Positions 36,006-48,013 are shown, counted from the first letter of the stretch. The stretch: DNA of 64,000 bases from Papaver somniferum (GCF_003573695.1 NC_039367.1:160534542-160598541), one strand, 5' to 3'. The notes: a model not told the origin generated them from the letters alone. Made by a program: numbers and translations.

Positions 36006-36910
36006 ATGGAAGGAGAGAGCTCTACTCAAGTGGGAGATCTGGTTAACAAGTTCAAGCAAGCGGTTCTTGATCTGGGAGATACTTCTGAAATAGCAGATTT
36101 CTCTCAAGAAGGAGATAAGGAAGGGGATGAAGAAACAAAATGGGAAGCAAGCGCAATAGGCAAGATAATCATAGAAGAAAGCTGACACAGTTGCTAAGCA
36201 TCTTGGTTTTGCTTGGCAATTTATGAAGCAGGAAGATGTGAAAATCATTGAAACTGACCCTAACATCATAATTTTCAAGTTCAGTAATTGGATTTTACTG
36301 AACACAGTCATCAATGAAAGGCCATGGAGCATCAACAAGAATCTTCTAGTGGTACATGATTACATCCCAGACATGATATACACTGAGAAGCATTGGGGTT
36401 TTCAACAATTTTGGATGCATTTAATGTACTTGATGCCTGAGCAGATGAATGTGGCTGCAGTGACAAAAATAGGAGAGCTAATGGGTCAAGTCATTCCTAT
36501 TGAACCCAAGGATGCAATCCCAATTGGTAATGCACTTGTCAAAGTCTATGTCAACATAGATCTGACAATCCCATTGAGAAGAGGAGTTAAAGATGTAACT
36601 AATGTTGGTCTCTCGCGCTGGATATTTTTTTTTATGAGAGACAACCAAAAGGTATCTGCAAAGAATGTTAAGTGATCAAGCATTGTCAGGTTGCATGCAA
36701 GGAAGCAAAAAAATTTCTGGAGAAGGCCCATGAAAAACCTTATTTTTTTGGGAACATGAATAATGTAAGGAAGAATATTGCTATAACTTCTACAAGCAAG
36801 GCACCTGTCTCAAAGAAGAACACCAAATCCACTGTGAAGACTGCAGTCTTTGTACCTCCTAAAAGTGGTATTGCTGTCAATTTGGACTTCCTTCTTGCTA
36901 AGGCAACATG
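36006..36910 (+). pseudogene. LINE ORF1 (DUF4283-type gag-like protein), broken
   Basis: Starts MEGESSTQVGDLVNKF and stops at 36183 (TGA). A shifted frame continues at 36223-36675 with DUF4283-like features (FKFSNWILLNTVINERPWS, HWGFQQFWMHL and IPLRRGVKDV), and a third frame follows at 36672-36911. In plant LINEs this protein binds RNA in the retrotransposition particle. The expected zinc knuckle after RRGVK is not preserved. Confidence 0.8.
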
Positions 36911-37263
36911 AAGTAAGAATGAAGAAGAGAATAGACTTGGCAAGAGACAAAGAGCTGAAGTAAGTGAAGAAGCTGACCAGAATCCTGAATCCACTAGTAC
37001 CATAATGTCTCCCAATGCAGATTCCTCAACAGCTCACATGGTCAGCACTGGAGATAACCAAATAGTAAATGCAGATAAGGGAGATCAGGTATACACACTT
37101 CTCATATATATTTGTTTCTTTACTATCTCATTCTGTTTTTAATCATATTTACATTTACCTTGTTACCTTCTTATTTATTAGCACCTTAATTTTCTTGCAT
37201 ATTGAACTTCTTAAGAATTCTCATAATTTGTTTGTTGTCCGCATCATTTTTCTTTTTGCAAAT

Positions 37264-40200
37264 ATGAAAATCCTTTCATGGAATGTCCAAGGTTTTAAAA
37301 CTGCTTCTACTAGAAATCATTTAAGTGAACTTATCAGAGCTCAAAATCCTGACATTATATTTCTGTATGAAACAAAAATAAGTAGAAACAAGTGTCAGCC
37401 TCTCTTAAAACAATATCAATATCCCAATTGGAGATACATTGAACCTGAAGGCTTATCAGGAGGTCTAGTTTTATTATGGAAGAATGGTTTTATGTGTGAC
37501 ATTGTTGATACTCATTATAATATGTTTAATGCTATAGCTAGTCCAATTTGACCCTAGTAAGCCAGAGTTTCTTTTAACTTGTATGTATGGCTTTTCCAAC
37601 TGAACTAAGAAGAAAGAACAATGGGGTTATATTCAACAGATTAGTGAGAATAATAGCATTCCTTGGGCAGTTCTAGGGGACTTAAACTTTCACTTAAATG
37701 ATAGTGACACATGCACTACTTCTTCTGTTGATGGTTGGGTGAATACCATAGTTTCTAATAGTGGTTTAGAAGATATAGGCTTGGTAGGCAAGAATTATAC
37801 CTGGAGCAACAATAATATGGGAACTGGGTCTATTAAATCTAGAATAGATATGGGTATAGTTAATGGTGGTTGGAATCTTAATTTCCCTAACACTAGATTA
37901 CTACACCTCACTCAACTAGGAAGTGACCATAGCCCAATTATGCTAGACACTGATATAACCATACCTAATTGCTGGAATCCTTTTAAATTTTTTCTCACTT
38001 GTCTCAATGATGAAATATGTTCTGTTATCATTGCTAATGCTTGGCAAACCGGTGTTACTGGTTCTCCTGGTTACTAAATTGTCCACAGCTAGAAAGGAAC
38101 TCTCCTTATGAAATAAAGAACATTTTGGTGACATCAAAAACAAGGTGAACAATCTGCAAAAGGAACTCAACCAGTTACAAGAACTTCCTTAAAGTAGTAA
38201 TACTGAAGGTGAAATCATCAGAATCAACAATGATCTCAATAAGTTGCACAAAATCAAATCAGAATTCTATCAACAAAAGGCAAGGGATCACTTCATTAAA
38301 GATACGGACACCAACAACAAATTCTTTCACACAAAAGTCAACAAAAGAAGAGTAAGGAACAACATAAATGATATTCAAGATCATAATAAAAACTGGCTTC
38401 AAACTAGAGATCAAATAACACATCACTTGACTCATCACTTCAAAAGCATCAGTACAACCAGCAATCCAGTAATTGAGGATAACTTTTACTCCATTATTCC
38501 ATCAATTATTAATGCAGAACAGAATGCTACATTCACCAGAATTCCAAGCAACGAAGAGATATTTTCTACTCTCAAAAGCATGGAAAATTGGAGTTCTCCA
38601 GGACCAGAAGGATTCCAAGCTGGTTTCTACAAAAGCCAGTGGGCAACAGTTGGAGAAGATGTTTGCAACATGGTCAAGAATTTCTTTGAAACCAAATTTA
38701 TCCTGAAGCAGATCAATAAGACATACATCTCTTTAATCCCCAAGAAGAAAAAGTATATAAATACAGCTGATTATAGGCCAATTGGTCTATGTAACACTTC
38801 GTACAAAATTGTTTCTAAATTTCTTGTCAACAGAATGAAGCCAGTAATGGAGAAACTTATCTCCCCTTACCAGGATACTTATGTTTCAAGGAGACTCATC
38901 AGTGATAATACAGTTTTTGCTCAACAGATTATTCACTCAATGAAGAAGAAAAAAGGAGAGAATGGATGGATGGCACTTAAGCTAGACATGTCAAAGGCCT
39001 TTGACAGGTTGGAGTGGCCTTTCTTAATCAAAGTTCTTTCTTATTTTGGTTTTAATGACGATTTTTGTGATCTTATACAACAATGCATCAGCACAACCCA
39101 ACTTTCAGTTATGCTTAATGGGTCACCTTGTGAAGCATTTAAACCAACAAGATGTATTAGGCAGGGTGATCCCTTATCACCTTACCTATCTATTCTTGTC
39201 ATGGAGTTTCTCTCAAGACAACTCATAGCAGCACATCAAGAAAATAGAATCAAAGGAATTAAAGTGGCTGCCTTAGCACCAGCCATTAATCATCTGATTT
39301 TTGCAGATGACTGCTTGATCTTTACTCAAGCAAATGTCACCACAGTCAAGAACTTATTGGATCTACTTCAACACTTTATCTCTCAGTCAGGACAAGTTAT
39401 CAACTTTGAGAAAAGTGCAGTATATTTCAGCAAGAAAACCAAGCCAGATGTTGCAGACACAATAAAGCAAATACTGGGAGTCAAAAGCATGAACTCTAAA
39501 GAGAAGTACTTGGGGTCACCATTAATTATTGGGAATTCAAAGCAAGAAGCATTCAAAAGTATTAAAGAAAATTTTGAGAGCAAATTTAACACTTGGTCAT
39601 CTATCTCTCTTTCATAGGCAGGAAGAGGTACAATGATTAAGCATGTTCTCAATGATGTTCCCATATACCAAATGAGACTTTTAAGTTACCTTCTACTCTT
39701 CTTCAGCAGCTAACAACTATTGAGAGGAAATTCTTCCGGGGACATCATTCTAGCAGGGGATATAATCCTACAGCATGGATGAATATTTGTAGACCAACTG
39801 AAATGGGTGGTCTTGCTTTTAGGGACCTGGAAAAGCTGAATCTGGCTCTTCTTACCAAATTGGCCTGGAGAATCTACAGTGAGTCTGACACTTTAATGGC
39901 TAGAATTCTATCAAGCAAATACTTCAAAAATGGAGATCTACTTCATCAACCTATTACTGCAAAAAGTTTCTCTTATATCTAGAATAGGATTTCAAAAGGC
40001 CTAGAGATTGTGCAGCATAACTACTTCATGGAAATTAATAATGGGAGAAAAACAAAAATCTGGAGAGACAGATGGATTCCTGGTATGCTTCATCCACCTT
40101 CACCTCAAAATGATCATTATAGGTTTTATGAATCTGTGGAAAAGTTAATGGTCTCTAGAACAACTCAGTGGAACACTCAACTAATTGACTTCTTATTTGA

Positions 40201-41344
40201 TGCTGACACTGCTCTTAAAATTGAAGCTCTCTTTATAGACAACAACAAAAAAGACATCATGATTTGGATGCCTGCAAAAGATGAAGTTTTCTCTGTAAAA
40301 AGCACTTATAAAATATTGTCTTACAATGATAGTGATGTTCAGGTAGAAGGAAGAACAATAGATAGGAGAGTATGGAAACCACTCTGGAAATGCAAAGCTG
40401 CACATAGGATTAAACTCTTTGCATGGAAATGCATAAGAGGACTTCACTCATCTGAATACAAGAGAGCAATGTACAATAATAGTCTTGAAGTAAACTATGA
40501 TATTTGTGGCCACAATGCAGAAACTATTGAGCACATCCTTCTTGAATGCAAACATGCCAGAACAGTCTGGAGAGGTATTAATATCAACATAGACACAGTC
40601 AGAGAAAACTGCAGCACTGTTTCATAATGGGTAACAAGTTGGTTTTCTCAGTATAATCAAACTAAGGATGATAAATGGATTTATACTCTGATGATAGGAG
40701 CATGGATAATATGGAAGGATTGTTGTGATGTTGTTTTTCAGGGAGTCACTCTTAACCCTTTCACTTCTATACACAAAATCCATTATCATCTTGCCTCCCA
40801 TATTCATGAATCTTATGCTGCTGTTATAACAACCTCTCAGTTATCCAGATGGAAACCTCCTTTAGAAAGCATATTGAAATACAATATAGATGGCTCTTTT
40901 GATTCAGATTTTAACCAATTTGGCACTGGTATTGTGCTACGTAATTCTACAGGTCATTGCATTGGCACCAAAGGAACCTATGGAAATGGAGCACTAATTC
41001 CAGAGGCGGTGCAGTGTATGGCTATACGTGAGGCATTATTATGGGAAAAAAGCTTGAATCATACAAGGATCCAGATAGAGGCAGGTGCAAAGCTCGTGGT
41101 ACAGTCCATAAATGGCCATTCACTTCTCATCCAGTGGGAGAATAGGAATATAATAAAGGAAATAAAACATTTGAGCTCCTCCTATGCTTTATGTACTAAT
41201 GATTATGTAAGTCGAGATGACAATCGAGTAGCAAATGCTATTGCTAGGTCAGCTAGAGAAACTAGAATCTCAACTGAACTTTTCAGTGATTTTGATTATG
41301 CAATTTGTACTCTCCTATCTGGAGATCAAAACACAAGTCATTAA
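37264..41344 (+). pseudogene. LINE ORF2 (endonuclease, reverse transcriptase, zinc-binding, RNase H), broken
   Basis: 37264-37551: AP-endonuclease start (MKILSWNVQGF, DIIFLYETK). 37660-38077: endonuclease end (VLGDLNFH, SRIDMGIV, SDHSPI). 38244-39617: reverse transcriptase, with YVSRRLISDN, LDMSKAFDRLEW, RQGDPLSPYL and the catalytic FADD (about 39299). 39779-40627: linker and zf-RVT domain (ICGHNAETIEHILLEC). 40691-41344: RVT_3 RNase H (IDGSFDSDFNQFGTGIVLRN) in which the usual acidic residue in the IEAD segment reads IEAG. At least five frame breaks or stops separate these parts. Confidence 0.88.
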
Positions 41345-41555
41345 TAAAAAAAATTTAGTATCAAAAAAAAAAAACAAAAACAAAAACAAACACAAACACA
41401 AATTGGGTAGAAGTTTTGGATTGTAATTAATTCTAAATTTTATTTTCGGGCCGAGGGGCAGGGCCTTAGCCTTTTGTAATTTATTTTTTTCCTATCAATA
41501 AAATTTTACCCCTTTTCTTCAAAAAAATAAATAAAAAAATAAAATAAAATAAAAA

Positions 41556-41573
41556 ATGATTAAAACGTGTAAA
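41556..41573 (+). repeat. Right target-site duplication of the LINE
   Basis: ATGATTAAAACGTGTAAA, exact copy of 35035-35052. Confidence 0.9.
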
Positions 41574-41806
41574 AGCCCTAATTATCAATGGCCTTATCAA
41601 TTATCAACAAAATAATTTACACCATGAATTTCAATGTTTTGAAATACAACTTTACGGGGTACAAGAAAGTAGAACGATGATCTGATCAGTGGCAATGATT
41701 AGTTAATCAAACAACTGTGTTGAACTGTGCCTACCTCATGGTGAATGTGGTAAGAATCAAGAGAACATAACTAAAACCTAGGAATTGTTTATCTATTTTT
41801 CCTTTA

Positions 41807-41821
41807 TTGACTCCAAGTCAA
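41807..41821. promoter_or_regulatory. Palindromic W-box pair
   Basis: TTGACTCCAAGTCAA: two W-box cores (TTGACT) in inverted orientation with a 3-bp spacer, about 710 bp before the CNMT start codon. WRKY factors bind such cores and are known regulators of benzylisoquinoline alkaloid genes; binding here is inference. Confidence 0.5.
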
Positions 41822-42240
41822 TCTAACATGACTGAAAAGTCACCATCCATTCTGGGTTTTCCTATAATAAAAATCTACTTGAAACTCGTCACTTAATTCA
41901 ACAAGTTAAATATTTCACGCAACATAAAAACAACAACCCCGCGTGCTCTCATTTGTTTTGTATTTCGTGTTGATCCAAGTCCATCTTTTCATGTTGAAAT
42001 AATTGTATCAAATTCAAGTTTTAGTCAAACTCTGCTACCAAATTAAGAAAATCATCCTTCGAGAAGAAATTTGACACTACCTCTTCATGACTGCAAAAAA
42101 GAAAAAGAAGAAAAATGAATAAAATAAAACACTTGAAAAAGATCCGTCGCATCAATTTGTCTAAGCTGCCTCCTCCCATGCGTCCTCAAAACATATAGAA
42201 AAAATCATCTTGGCAATGAGCGCTGCAGAGTCACGGGAAG

Positions 42241-42246
42241 CACGTG
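42241..42246. promoter_or_regulatory. G-box
   Basis: CACGTG in the context GCACGTGG, about 285 bp before the CNMT ATG; a typical bHLH/bZIP site. Confidence 0.45.
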
Positions 42247-42385
42247 GTCATGCCAAGCAAAGCATGTCAAAGCAATTGGCGTGCAGGTCCGCCAACATTG
42301 AACGCTACATCCCCGACCCCATGCATTTGAATAATGGAACTGGCTTTGTCAGATAGCTCACTTTTTCTTTATCAGATTATAAAAA

Positions 42386-42393
42386 TGACGTCA
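42386..42393. promoter_or_regulatory. TGACGTCA element
   Basis: Perfect palindromic bZIP site lying between two TATA-like sequences (42378 and 42403), close to the expected transcription start of CNMT. Confidence 0.45.
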
Positions 42394-42402
42394 GTTTCAA
42401 AT

Positions 42403-42410
42403 TATAAAAA
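42403..42410 (+). promoter_or_regulatory. Likely TATA box of CNMT
   Basis: TATAAAAA 126 bp upstream of the start codon. A similar TATAAAAA at 42378-42385 is an alternative. Confidence 0.5.
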
Positions 42411-42528
42411 CCACATCATTGATAGTAGTAGTCACTACAACCACCACCACCACCTCTGACTCTCTGTCTGAACTTCACTGGAAGATCAACAGACTTTGTT
42501 GTGTGTTTTTCTTTGCAAGTTGAAGAAG

Positions 42529-44366
42529 ATGCAGTTAATGGCAAAGGAAGAGCTGTTGCAGAACATGGAGCTTGGGTTGATACCGGACCAAGAGATTAGA
42601 GAAAGGATTAGAATTGAATTAGAAAAACGTCTCCGATGGGGTTACAAAGAAACCCATGAAGAACAGCTTTCTCAGCTTCTTGACTTGGTTCACTGTAAGT
42701 GTTACTATCTCTTTTATTGCACTTCTTTGTTCGTTAAATATTGAGATTGATCATCAATTGAATATCCAGCTTTGAAAGGTATGAAAATGGCAACTGAGAT
42801 GGAGAATTTGGATTTGAAACTCTACGAAGCGCCTATGGAATTCTTAAAGATCCAACATGGAAGCAACATGAAACAAAGGTATTTGGTTTTTTGAAGTTTA
42901 GTTCATTGCTGGTACCAATTTTTGTCTAGTTTCTGGCTGGAAATTTGATCTGAATGTTTGCATATACAGTGCTGGTTACTACACTGATGAATCAACAACG
43001 TTGGACGAAGCTGAGATAGCGATGCTGGATTTGTATATGGAGAGGGCACAGATCAAAGATGGTCAGAGTGTACTTGATTTAGGGTGTGGATTGGGTGCTG
43101 TAGCTCTTTATGGTGCAAACAAGTTTAAAAAATGTCAATTTACTGGAGTAACAAGTTCTGTGGAACAAAAAGATTACATTCAAGGAAAATGCAAGTAAGT
43201 GTATCAGCTTGGTTTTTCTTCTTGAACTTTTGGACTTTCACTTTGTATGATCATGACAGTTGATATGTGTATTTCTACTCAACCAGGGAGCTTAAGTTGA
43301 CCAACGTCAAGGTTTTATTAGCTGATATAACAACTTACGAAACTGAAGAAAGATTTGATCGGATTTTCGCAGTTGAATTGATTGAGGTATGACATAAATT
43401 TTGATCAAGTCAAGATTATCTGACGAAATGAACAAATATAATGTTACTTTTTTCGTCTATGTAGCATATGAAGAACTATCAATTGCTTCTTAAGAAAATA
43501 TCAGAATGGATGAAAGATGATGGACTTCTTTTCGTGGAACATGTTTGCCATAAGACTCTAGCTTACCATTATGAGGTATATATTGGTCCATAGTCTCTCA
43601 TTTCTATTAAATTTTTCAAGTTAACGTATTTGACAGGATACTGATTTTGTTGTCAATTATTGTAGCCTGTTGATGCAGAAGATTGGTACACTAACTACGT
43701 ATTCCCTGCTGGAACCCTGACTCTATCGTCTGCTTCAATGCTTCTTTACTTTCAAGTAAGTTCATTCACAAAATTTAGGCTGAAATATATTGTGCTTCTT
43801 GCACTCAACCATAACTCTCGCATGATTCTTGAAACTGTAATGGCATGGCAGGATGATGTTGCTGTTGTGAATCAATGGACTCTGAGTGGAAAGCATTATT
43901 CTAGATCCCAGTAAGTATTATAATTATTCTGATCACAAAATATAATTACAAGAGCAGAGTTAAATATGGACAAGTGGATATAGTTATTTTTATTTACTAA
44001 TTGTTTTTTTAAGCTTATTCATAAATATTTTCACAAACTCTATATTATTACACCATCTCTTTTTCAATTGTGCATAAAGTCTCTAACTTGACAAATTAAG
44101 TAAAATTGAATCAGAACAAATATCTTCCTCTGCAGATATTTTTTTTCATTTTATTTTTTTGGATTTGCAGTGAAGAATGGTTGAAAAACATGGATAAAAA
44201 CATCGTTGAATTCAAAGAAATAATGAGGTCTATAACTAAAACTGAGGAAGAAGCGAACAGATTGCTCAATTTTTGGAGGATTTTTTGCATGTGTGGAGCG
44301 GAGTTGTTTGGTTACAAGAATGGTGAAGAATGGATGCTGACCCATCTTCTCTTCAAGAAAAAATGA
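42529..44366 (+). CDS. CNMT: (S)-coclaurine N-methyltransferase (CNMT)
   Basis: Transfers a methyl group from S-adenosylmethionine to coclaurine in the cytosol, giving N-methylcoclaurine on the route to reticuline and benzylisoquinoline alkaloids. Eight exons, all GT-AG and in phase: 42529-42694, 42770-42878, 42970-43194, 43287-43386, 43465-43575, 43666-43755, 43852-43910, 44171-44366, giving 351 residues, the normal family length. The SAM-binding motif DLGCGLG is at 128-134. The VELIEHMKN segment places E197, E200 and H201 where the catalytic Glu/Glu/His of Coptis CNMT lie (offset of seven). The C-terminus [19 protein letters not shown] is family-typical. [10 protein letters not shown] with ATG at 42529 fits the known start; a second Met is at codon 4. 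No defect is visible, so it should be active. A close relative such as a pavine or tetrahydroprotoberberine N-methyltransferase is less likely by motif pattern. Confidence 0.95.
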
Positions 44367-45003
44367 GAAAATTTGTTTTATGCTTTCGTTTTGTGTGTGT
44401 TGTTTAACATCATAATTATGCCATATCATCGTAATAAAAACTGTTTAGAATGATTGGTTGCAACTTTTATTTAATGTTAATATAAATATTTCACCATCAG
44501 GTGCTTTATGGTTGTTCCATTACTATATCCACACGCAGTTAACAGCTGGTATCGTTACCGCGCGTGCAGCCGAGAGATGAATTGAAATGTACATGAATAC
44601 TCATTAGTATGTGCACAAAATCAAACTTTTTCTGCTCATCTGGTTGTTTTTTCCTAATGGATACTGAAGGGTGGCAACTTGTGTTAGTGCCTCAGTTAGG
44701 GGTGAGCATTTGGCCCGTAATCCACGGATTTAATCGGACCAACCGTTCATTTGTGGATGGACGTCCGGACCGTTTGCCAATGGATTGGATGCGGATGGAA
44801 TGTTTGAAATTCAACGGATTAGAATCCATCCCGGATGTAACCTTGGAAATCCATCCTCAGCGGTCGTTCTTCCATAATTCCAAACGTAAACCCAAGTCCA
44901 AGCCCAAGCACTGTTTTATTAGATGCCAGTCAGTTGGAACCGACAAGTTAAAAGTCTGTTGGTACTTGGTACTTCGGAATGGAGCATAGTTCTTCCTCAC
45001 CAT
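44367..45003. other. CNMT 3' flank with a dispersed non-coding repeat
   Basis: A 3' UTR with aataaaaactg at about 44433. From about 44697 the sequence ggggtgagcatttggcc... with repeated ggatt/ggac words resembles a dispersed non-coding repeat of plant genomes. The 126-codon open frame across it has no domain and is not supported. Confidence 0.4.
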
Positions 45004-46279
45004 TAAAATTTAGGGAATTTTGATAAAGTACCCCCGTTTTTTTAAACCCATAAAATTAATGCCTCCGTTTTTTTCAAACTTTCTAAAATGCCCTCACCGT
45101 TTACTTTCATCACTTGGGCCTGCATAATGGAGTCAATGCGTGTTTACCTAGTCAAAAACTTGGTCAAATTACTAAAAACCCATCACTTATCTAAAAGGGT
45201 GAGAAATATCTTCACTCGACCCTCTCTTTCTTCCTCTCTTCTGTCTCTCTTTCTTCGTCTCAGAGAAGAAGAAAAAATAGTTTGGCGATTCAATTGAATC
45301 GATTAGTTAAATCGATAGATGTTTTTGGTTTGATTCATCAGTCTATTGAAGATAATGGTTTCATCGATGGCGACGACTGGAAGGAAAAGGTGATGTCCAG
45401 GTAAGATATTTTGAAACCCTAAGTTTTGATTTTCTTAGATCTGTACTTGCATGATTAAATCAAATGATTTGGAAGCTTTTTCGATCAATATAAAGTGAAA
45501 TCCATAACTTTTTTTTTGAAACCCTCACTTTTTCGTCATTTTTTATCTTTTTGTTTTGTTTTGTCTGTGAAAAACAAAGGGAATCTTCCTTTTGTTTTTG
45601 TCTGTCACTTAAAATTGAAAACAAATGATGATGTGAAGAATCTGCGGTTGAATCTGATGAAAGTCTTTTATTTATTTTTTTTAATTGTCAATTTTTTTAG
45701 AATTTCTGTCTGTATTTGTATGTGTATTGGGTTTGTATTTGTATGTGTATTGAGTCTGTATTTGGTTTGTATTTGTATGAATGCCTTATAATGTTGTTTT
45801 GTATTTCTGTATATTTCAGTGGAAACATTGATAAGGGAAAAAGCAAATTTAGAGACATAAGTTGTTATTGCATTGACAGTAAGATTCAGTTTGCTTTCAA
45901 AAAGTTACAAAGAGATAAGATGAATCTGAGGATGTTTCGGCAAATGGTTCACAGGAAGTTGTGTTTGGAAGATATAGATGAAGTTATTTTAATGTGGATA
46001 TCAGACAATGAACATCCATGGACTCTAAAGAATGATCAGTGTTTTTTTTGGTTTTGGGACAATGTTGTGGTAAATGGCAATGGTTTCATTCAGTTGGTAG
46101 TCAAGATTAAAAATCCAGAATGGGATGTCACACCTAAGAAATCAGTATCAAAGTCGCCTCAAGTGAGAAGAAGCCCAAAACTTGGAGGTGATAAGAACAA
46201 AAGTGATGATGGTGGCACTGCTAGGAAGTTGTTTGGGCAAGGGCAGTTCACAACCTACTCAAGCAGGTGTTGTTGGTGA
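45004..46279 (+). pseudogene. Possible MULE-derived gene fragment, unrecognised protein
   Basis: 45004-45200 looks like a Mutator-type element end: A/T-rich with repeated phrases aaagtaccccc, aaaatgccctcacc and cacttgggcc. An exon in one frame ends EDNGFIDGDDWKEKVMS at 45400 (donor gtaaga), and joins in phase to 45820-46279 (acceptor tatttcag). The second exon reads NIDKGKSKFRDISCYC, then MNLRMFRQMVHRKL, then a basic serine-rich tail, stopping at 46279. No in-frame ATG is seen before the first exon. The charged alpha/beta segment could be the PB1-like N-terminus found in plant MULE transposases, but this is inference and no transposase core follows. Confidence 0.35.
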
Positions 46280-47869
46280 TAATTTGAGAGAAGGATCGAA
46301 ATAGATTTAGTGACCCTATTTTGGCATTATCTAGTATGCCTCAAAATAGGTTTCCTCCTGAATCGGGAAAACTGAGAAATGCTCTAAAGAAAAGGAAAGC
46401 CCAACATCCATCCCTAAATCGGGAAAATGAGAAATGCTCTAAAATCTACTTCACCAAAGGCAATCTGGAGCGGAACAGCCTCGAGTGAGACAATCGCTCA
46501 AAAAGCGGCCATTACAATTTTGTCCTTGGATTATTCGTGAAAAGTGAAAAGAAAAAGGGAGAACAATGTGATTATCATAGGGCCGTTACCTTTCAAAAAA
46601 AAATCAAAGGGCCGTTCTTTGAAGTTGAACCCGCTAATTAAAAGTATTAAAATTAGTGTAATAATTTTATTTATGATGGTTTTTGATTGCATATTGAGTG
46701 ATAGATAATACTAGAAAGTTGAGTCTAAAATTTGTCAACATCATATTTTAGGCGGAGTAAAAAAAAAAATTTACTTACTTAGAAGGTTTCTTTTACCTAT
46801 ATTGTTTATCGGACCGTTGTCCAAAGCATAGGTAACAGACTTCATGTCAGTGCGTTAGTGCAAGTGTTTTTGTAGGCACCGTAATTAACTTTGATTGCAG
46901 ACTAATTAAAAGATCGAACCTCCGAAAAACATCATGTCACCGGTGGTAATCAAATTTTTTTTTTCATACATTTTTGCACTCGTACCACTATCCATTACAA
47001 CTCCTGATAAACTCCACAGACTGAGCCTGAAATCTATTTTACTTTAAAGATAGTTGATGTCAGGTGGATAACCATTATAGCCAAATGCAAATCTTGCTTA
47101 TGATTTACTAATTTGTTAGTTTATGTCATAAAGCGATTTGATTACACCTCACATGATCTAACTCTTCACTGCTCAAACCTGCTTCCAAACCCAAACTGCA
47201 TGCCAGACAAACACAAGCACTTCCCCCCATTAATATATATCAAAAGGTACTGATATTAACCACTAATCTAAGTAATTAACAGCTCCAAAAATAAGATAAA
47301 TGCATATAAAAATATTGGAGGATAGAATCTTTATAGCCAATGAATTCCCATCTGTAAACTGGCCATGCTAGAGTTTTTAAAACTTGGATCGTCTGGTTGT
47401 CAAATCCACCAAATTTTATTGGTTTTATAACATTGGAGGATAAAAAAACTGTTACTAATTCCCATCCGTAATGAACTTTTTTCTTTGACATAGATATAAG
47501 TTCAAAATTATTAAATATCTCTTTTTGGTTTGACTGATATTTTTCCTTGATTAGCTAAAATAAACTCAACATATCAAGGCCAAGACTTTTCTTTCTTTCT
47601 TTCTTTTTCTCTAATAGAAGGCCAAAAGTTAAAACCTCAAAATTTTTGGTGGCCGGTGCAAAACTGTTCTATTTTTCTTTTTTTTTTTGTCAATAAAGGA
47701 AAAGAAATATATTGATCGACCAAGGGGTACAAGAAAATCAAACCACCTTAGAAAGAAAAAGCAAAAAAAGAAAAGAAAAAGGGTATGGAAGTTCCTTTCA
47801 GTTCTCTATAAGGGAATGTTTTCGAATTCCTTAAAAACCAGGACCAAGTGAACAAAGTACACTTAACTT
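46280..47869. other. Non-coding AT-rich region
   Basis: No gene, RNA or confident repeat recognised on either strand. A polypyrimidine/(ctttt) stretch lies near 47585-47610. Confidence 0.4.
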
Positions 47870-47892
47870 AATTGTAGGTCTAACCTACAATT
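47870..47892. repeat. Short perfect palindrome 1
   Basis: AATTGTAGGT-cta-ACCTACAATT: 10-bp arms, 3-bp spacer. A related palindrome with the same centre lies 103 bp further on. Confidence 0.75.
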
Positions 47893-47994
47893 CTCCCTAG
47901 TACATAGCAGTGAGTGAGGTTGCCTTTTTTCTTTTAAGGTTTTGGTTTACCTCCATGAACAGACCCATCGCGCTAGACCTGCCTTATGAGTAGG

Positions 47995-48013
47995 TTATAG
48001 GTCTAACCTATAA
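47995..48013. repeat. Short perfect palindrome 2
   Basis: TTATAGGT-cta-ACCTATAA: 8-bp arms around the same cta spacer as palindrome 1; the core AGGTCTAACCT is shared. Confidence 0.75.

Larger units (their letters stand above)
35053..41555 (+). mobile_element. Near full-length, mutated L1-type LINE retrotransposon
   Basis: About 6.5 kb between exact 18-bp target-site duplications, a hallmark of target-primed reverse transcription. Order: about 950-bp 5' UTR, ORF1 (from 36006), ORF2 (endonuclease, reverse transcriptase, zinc-binding domain, RNase H; 37264-41344) and a 3' UTR with an A-rich tail (ending in (aaaat)n at 41520-41555). The 5' UTR reaches the duplication, so the copy does not look 5'-truncated. 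Both ORFs have stops and frameshifts, so it is immobile now. Confidence 0.9.
41574..42528 (+). promoter_or_regulatory. CNMT upstream region
   Basis: About 950 bp between the LINE and the CNMT start. It contains a palindromic W-box pair, a G-box, a TGACGTCA element and TATA-like boxes (listed separately). I see no other gene. The transcription start is not determinable from sequence; with the TATA at 42403 a 5' UTR of roughly 95 nt is expected. Confidence 0.55.

Noticed and set aside
42496..42744. Upstream TTG start for CNMT
   Set aside because: The first exon is better started at ATG 42529, which fits the family N-terminus; the open frame beyond 42694 is intron.
44609..44989. 126-codon plus-strand frame
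   Set aside because: Crosses a dispersed non-coding repeat (ggggtgagcatttgg...) and has no domain.
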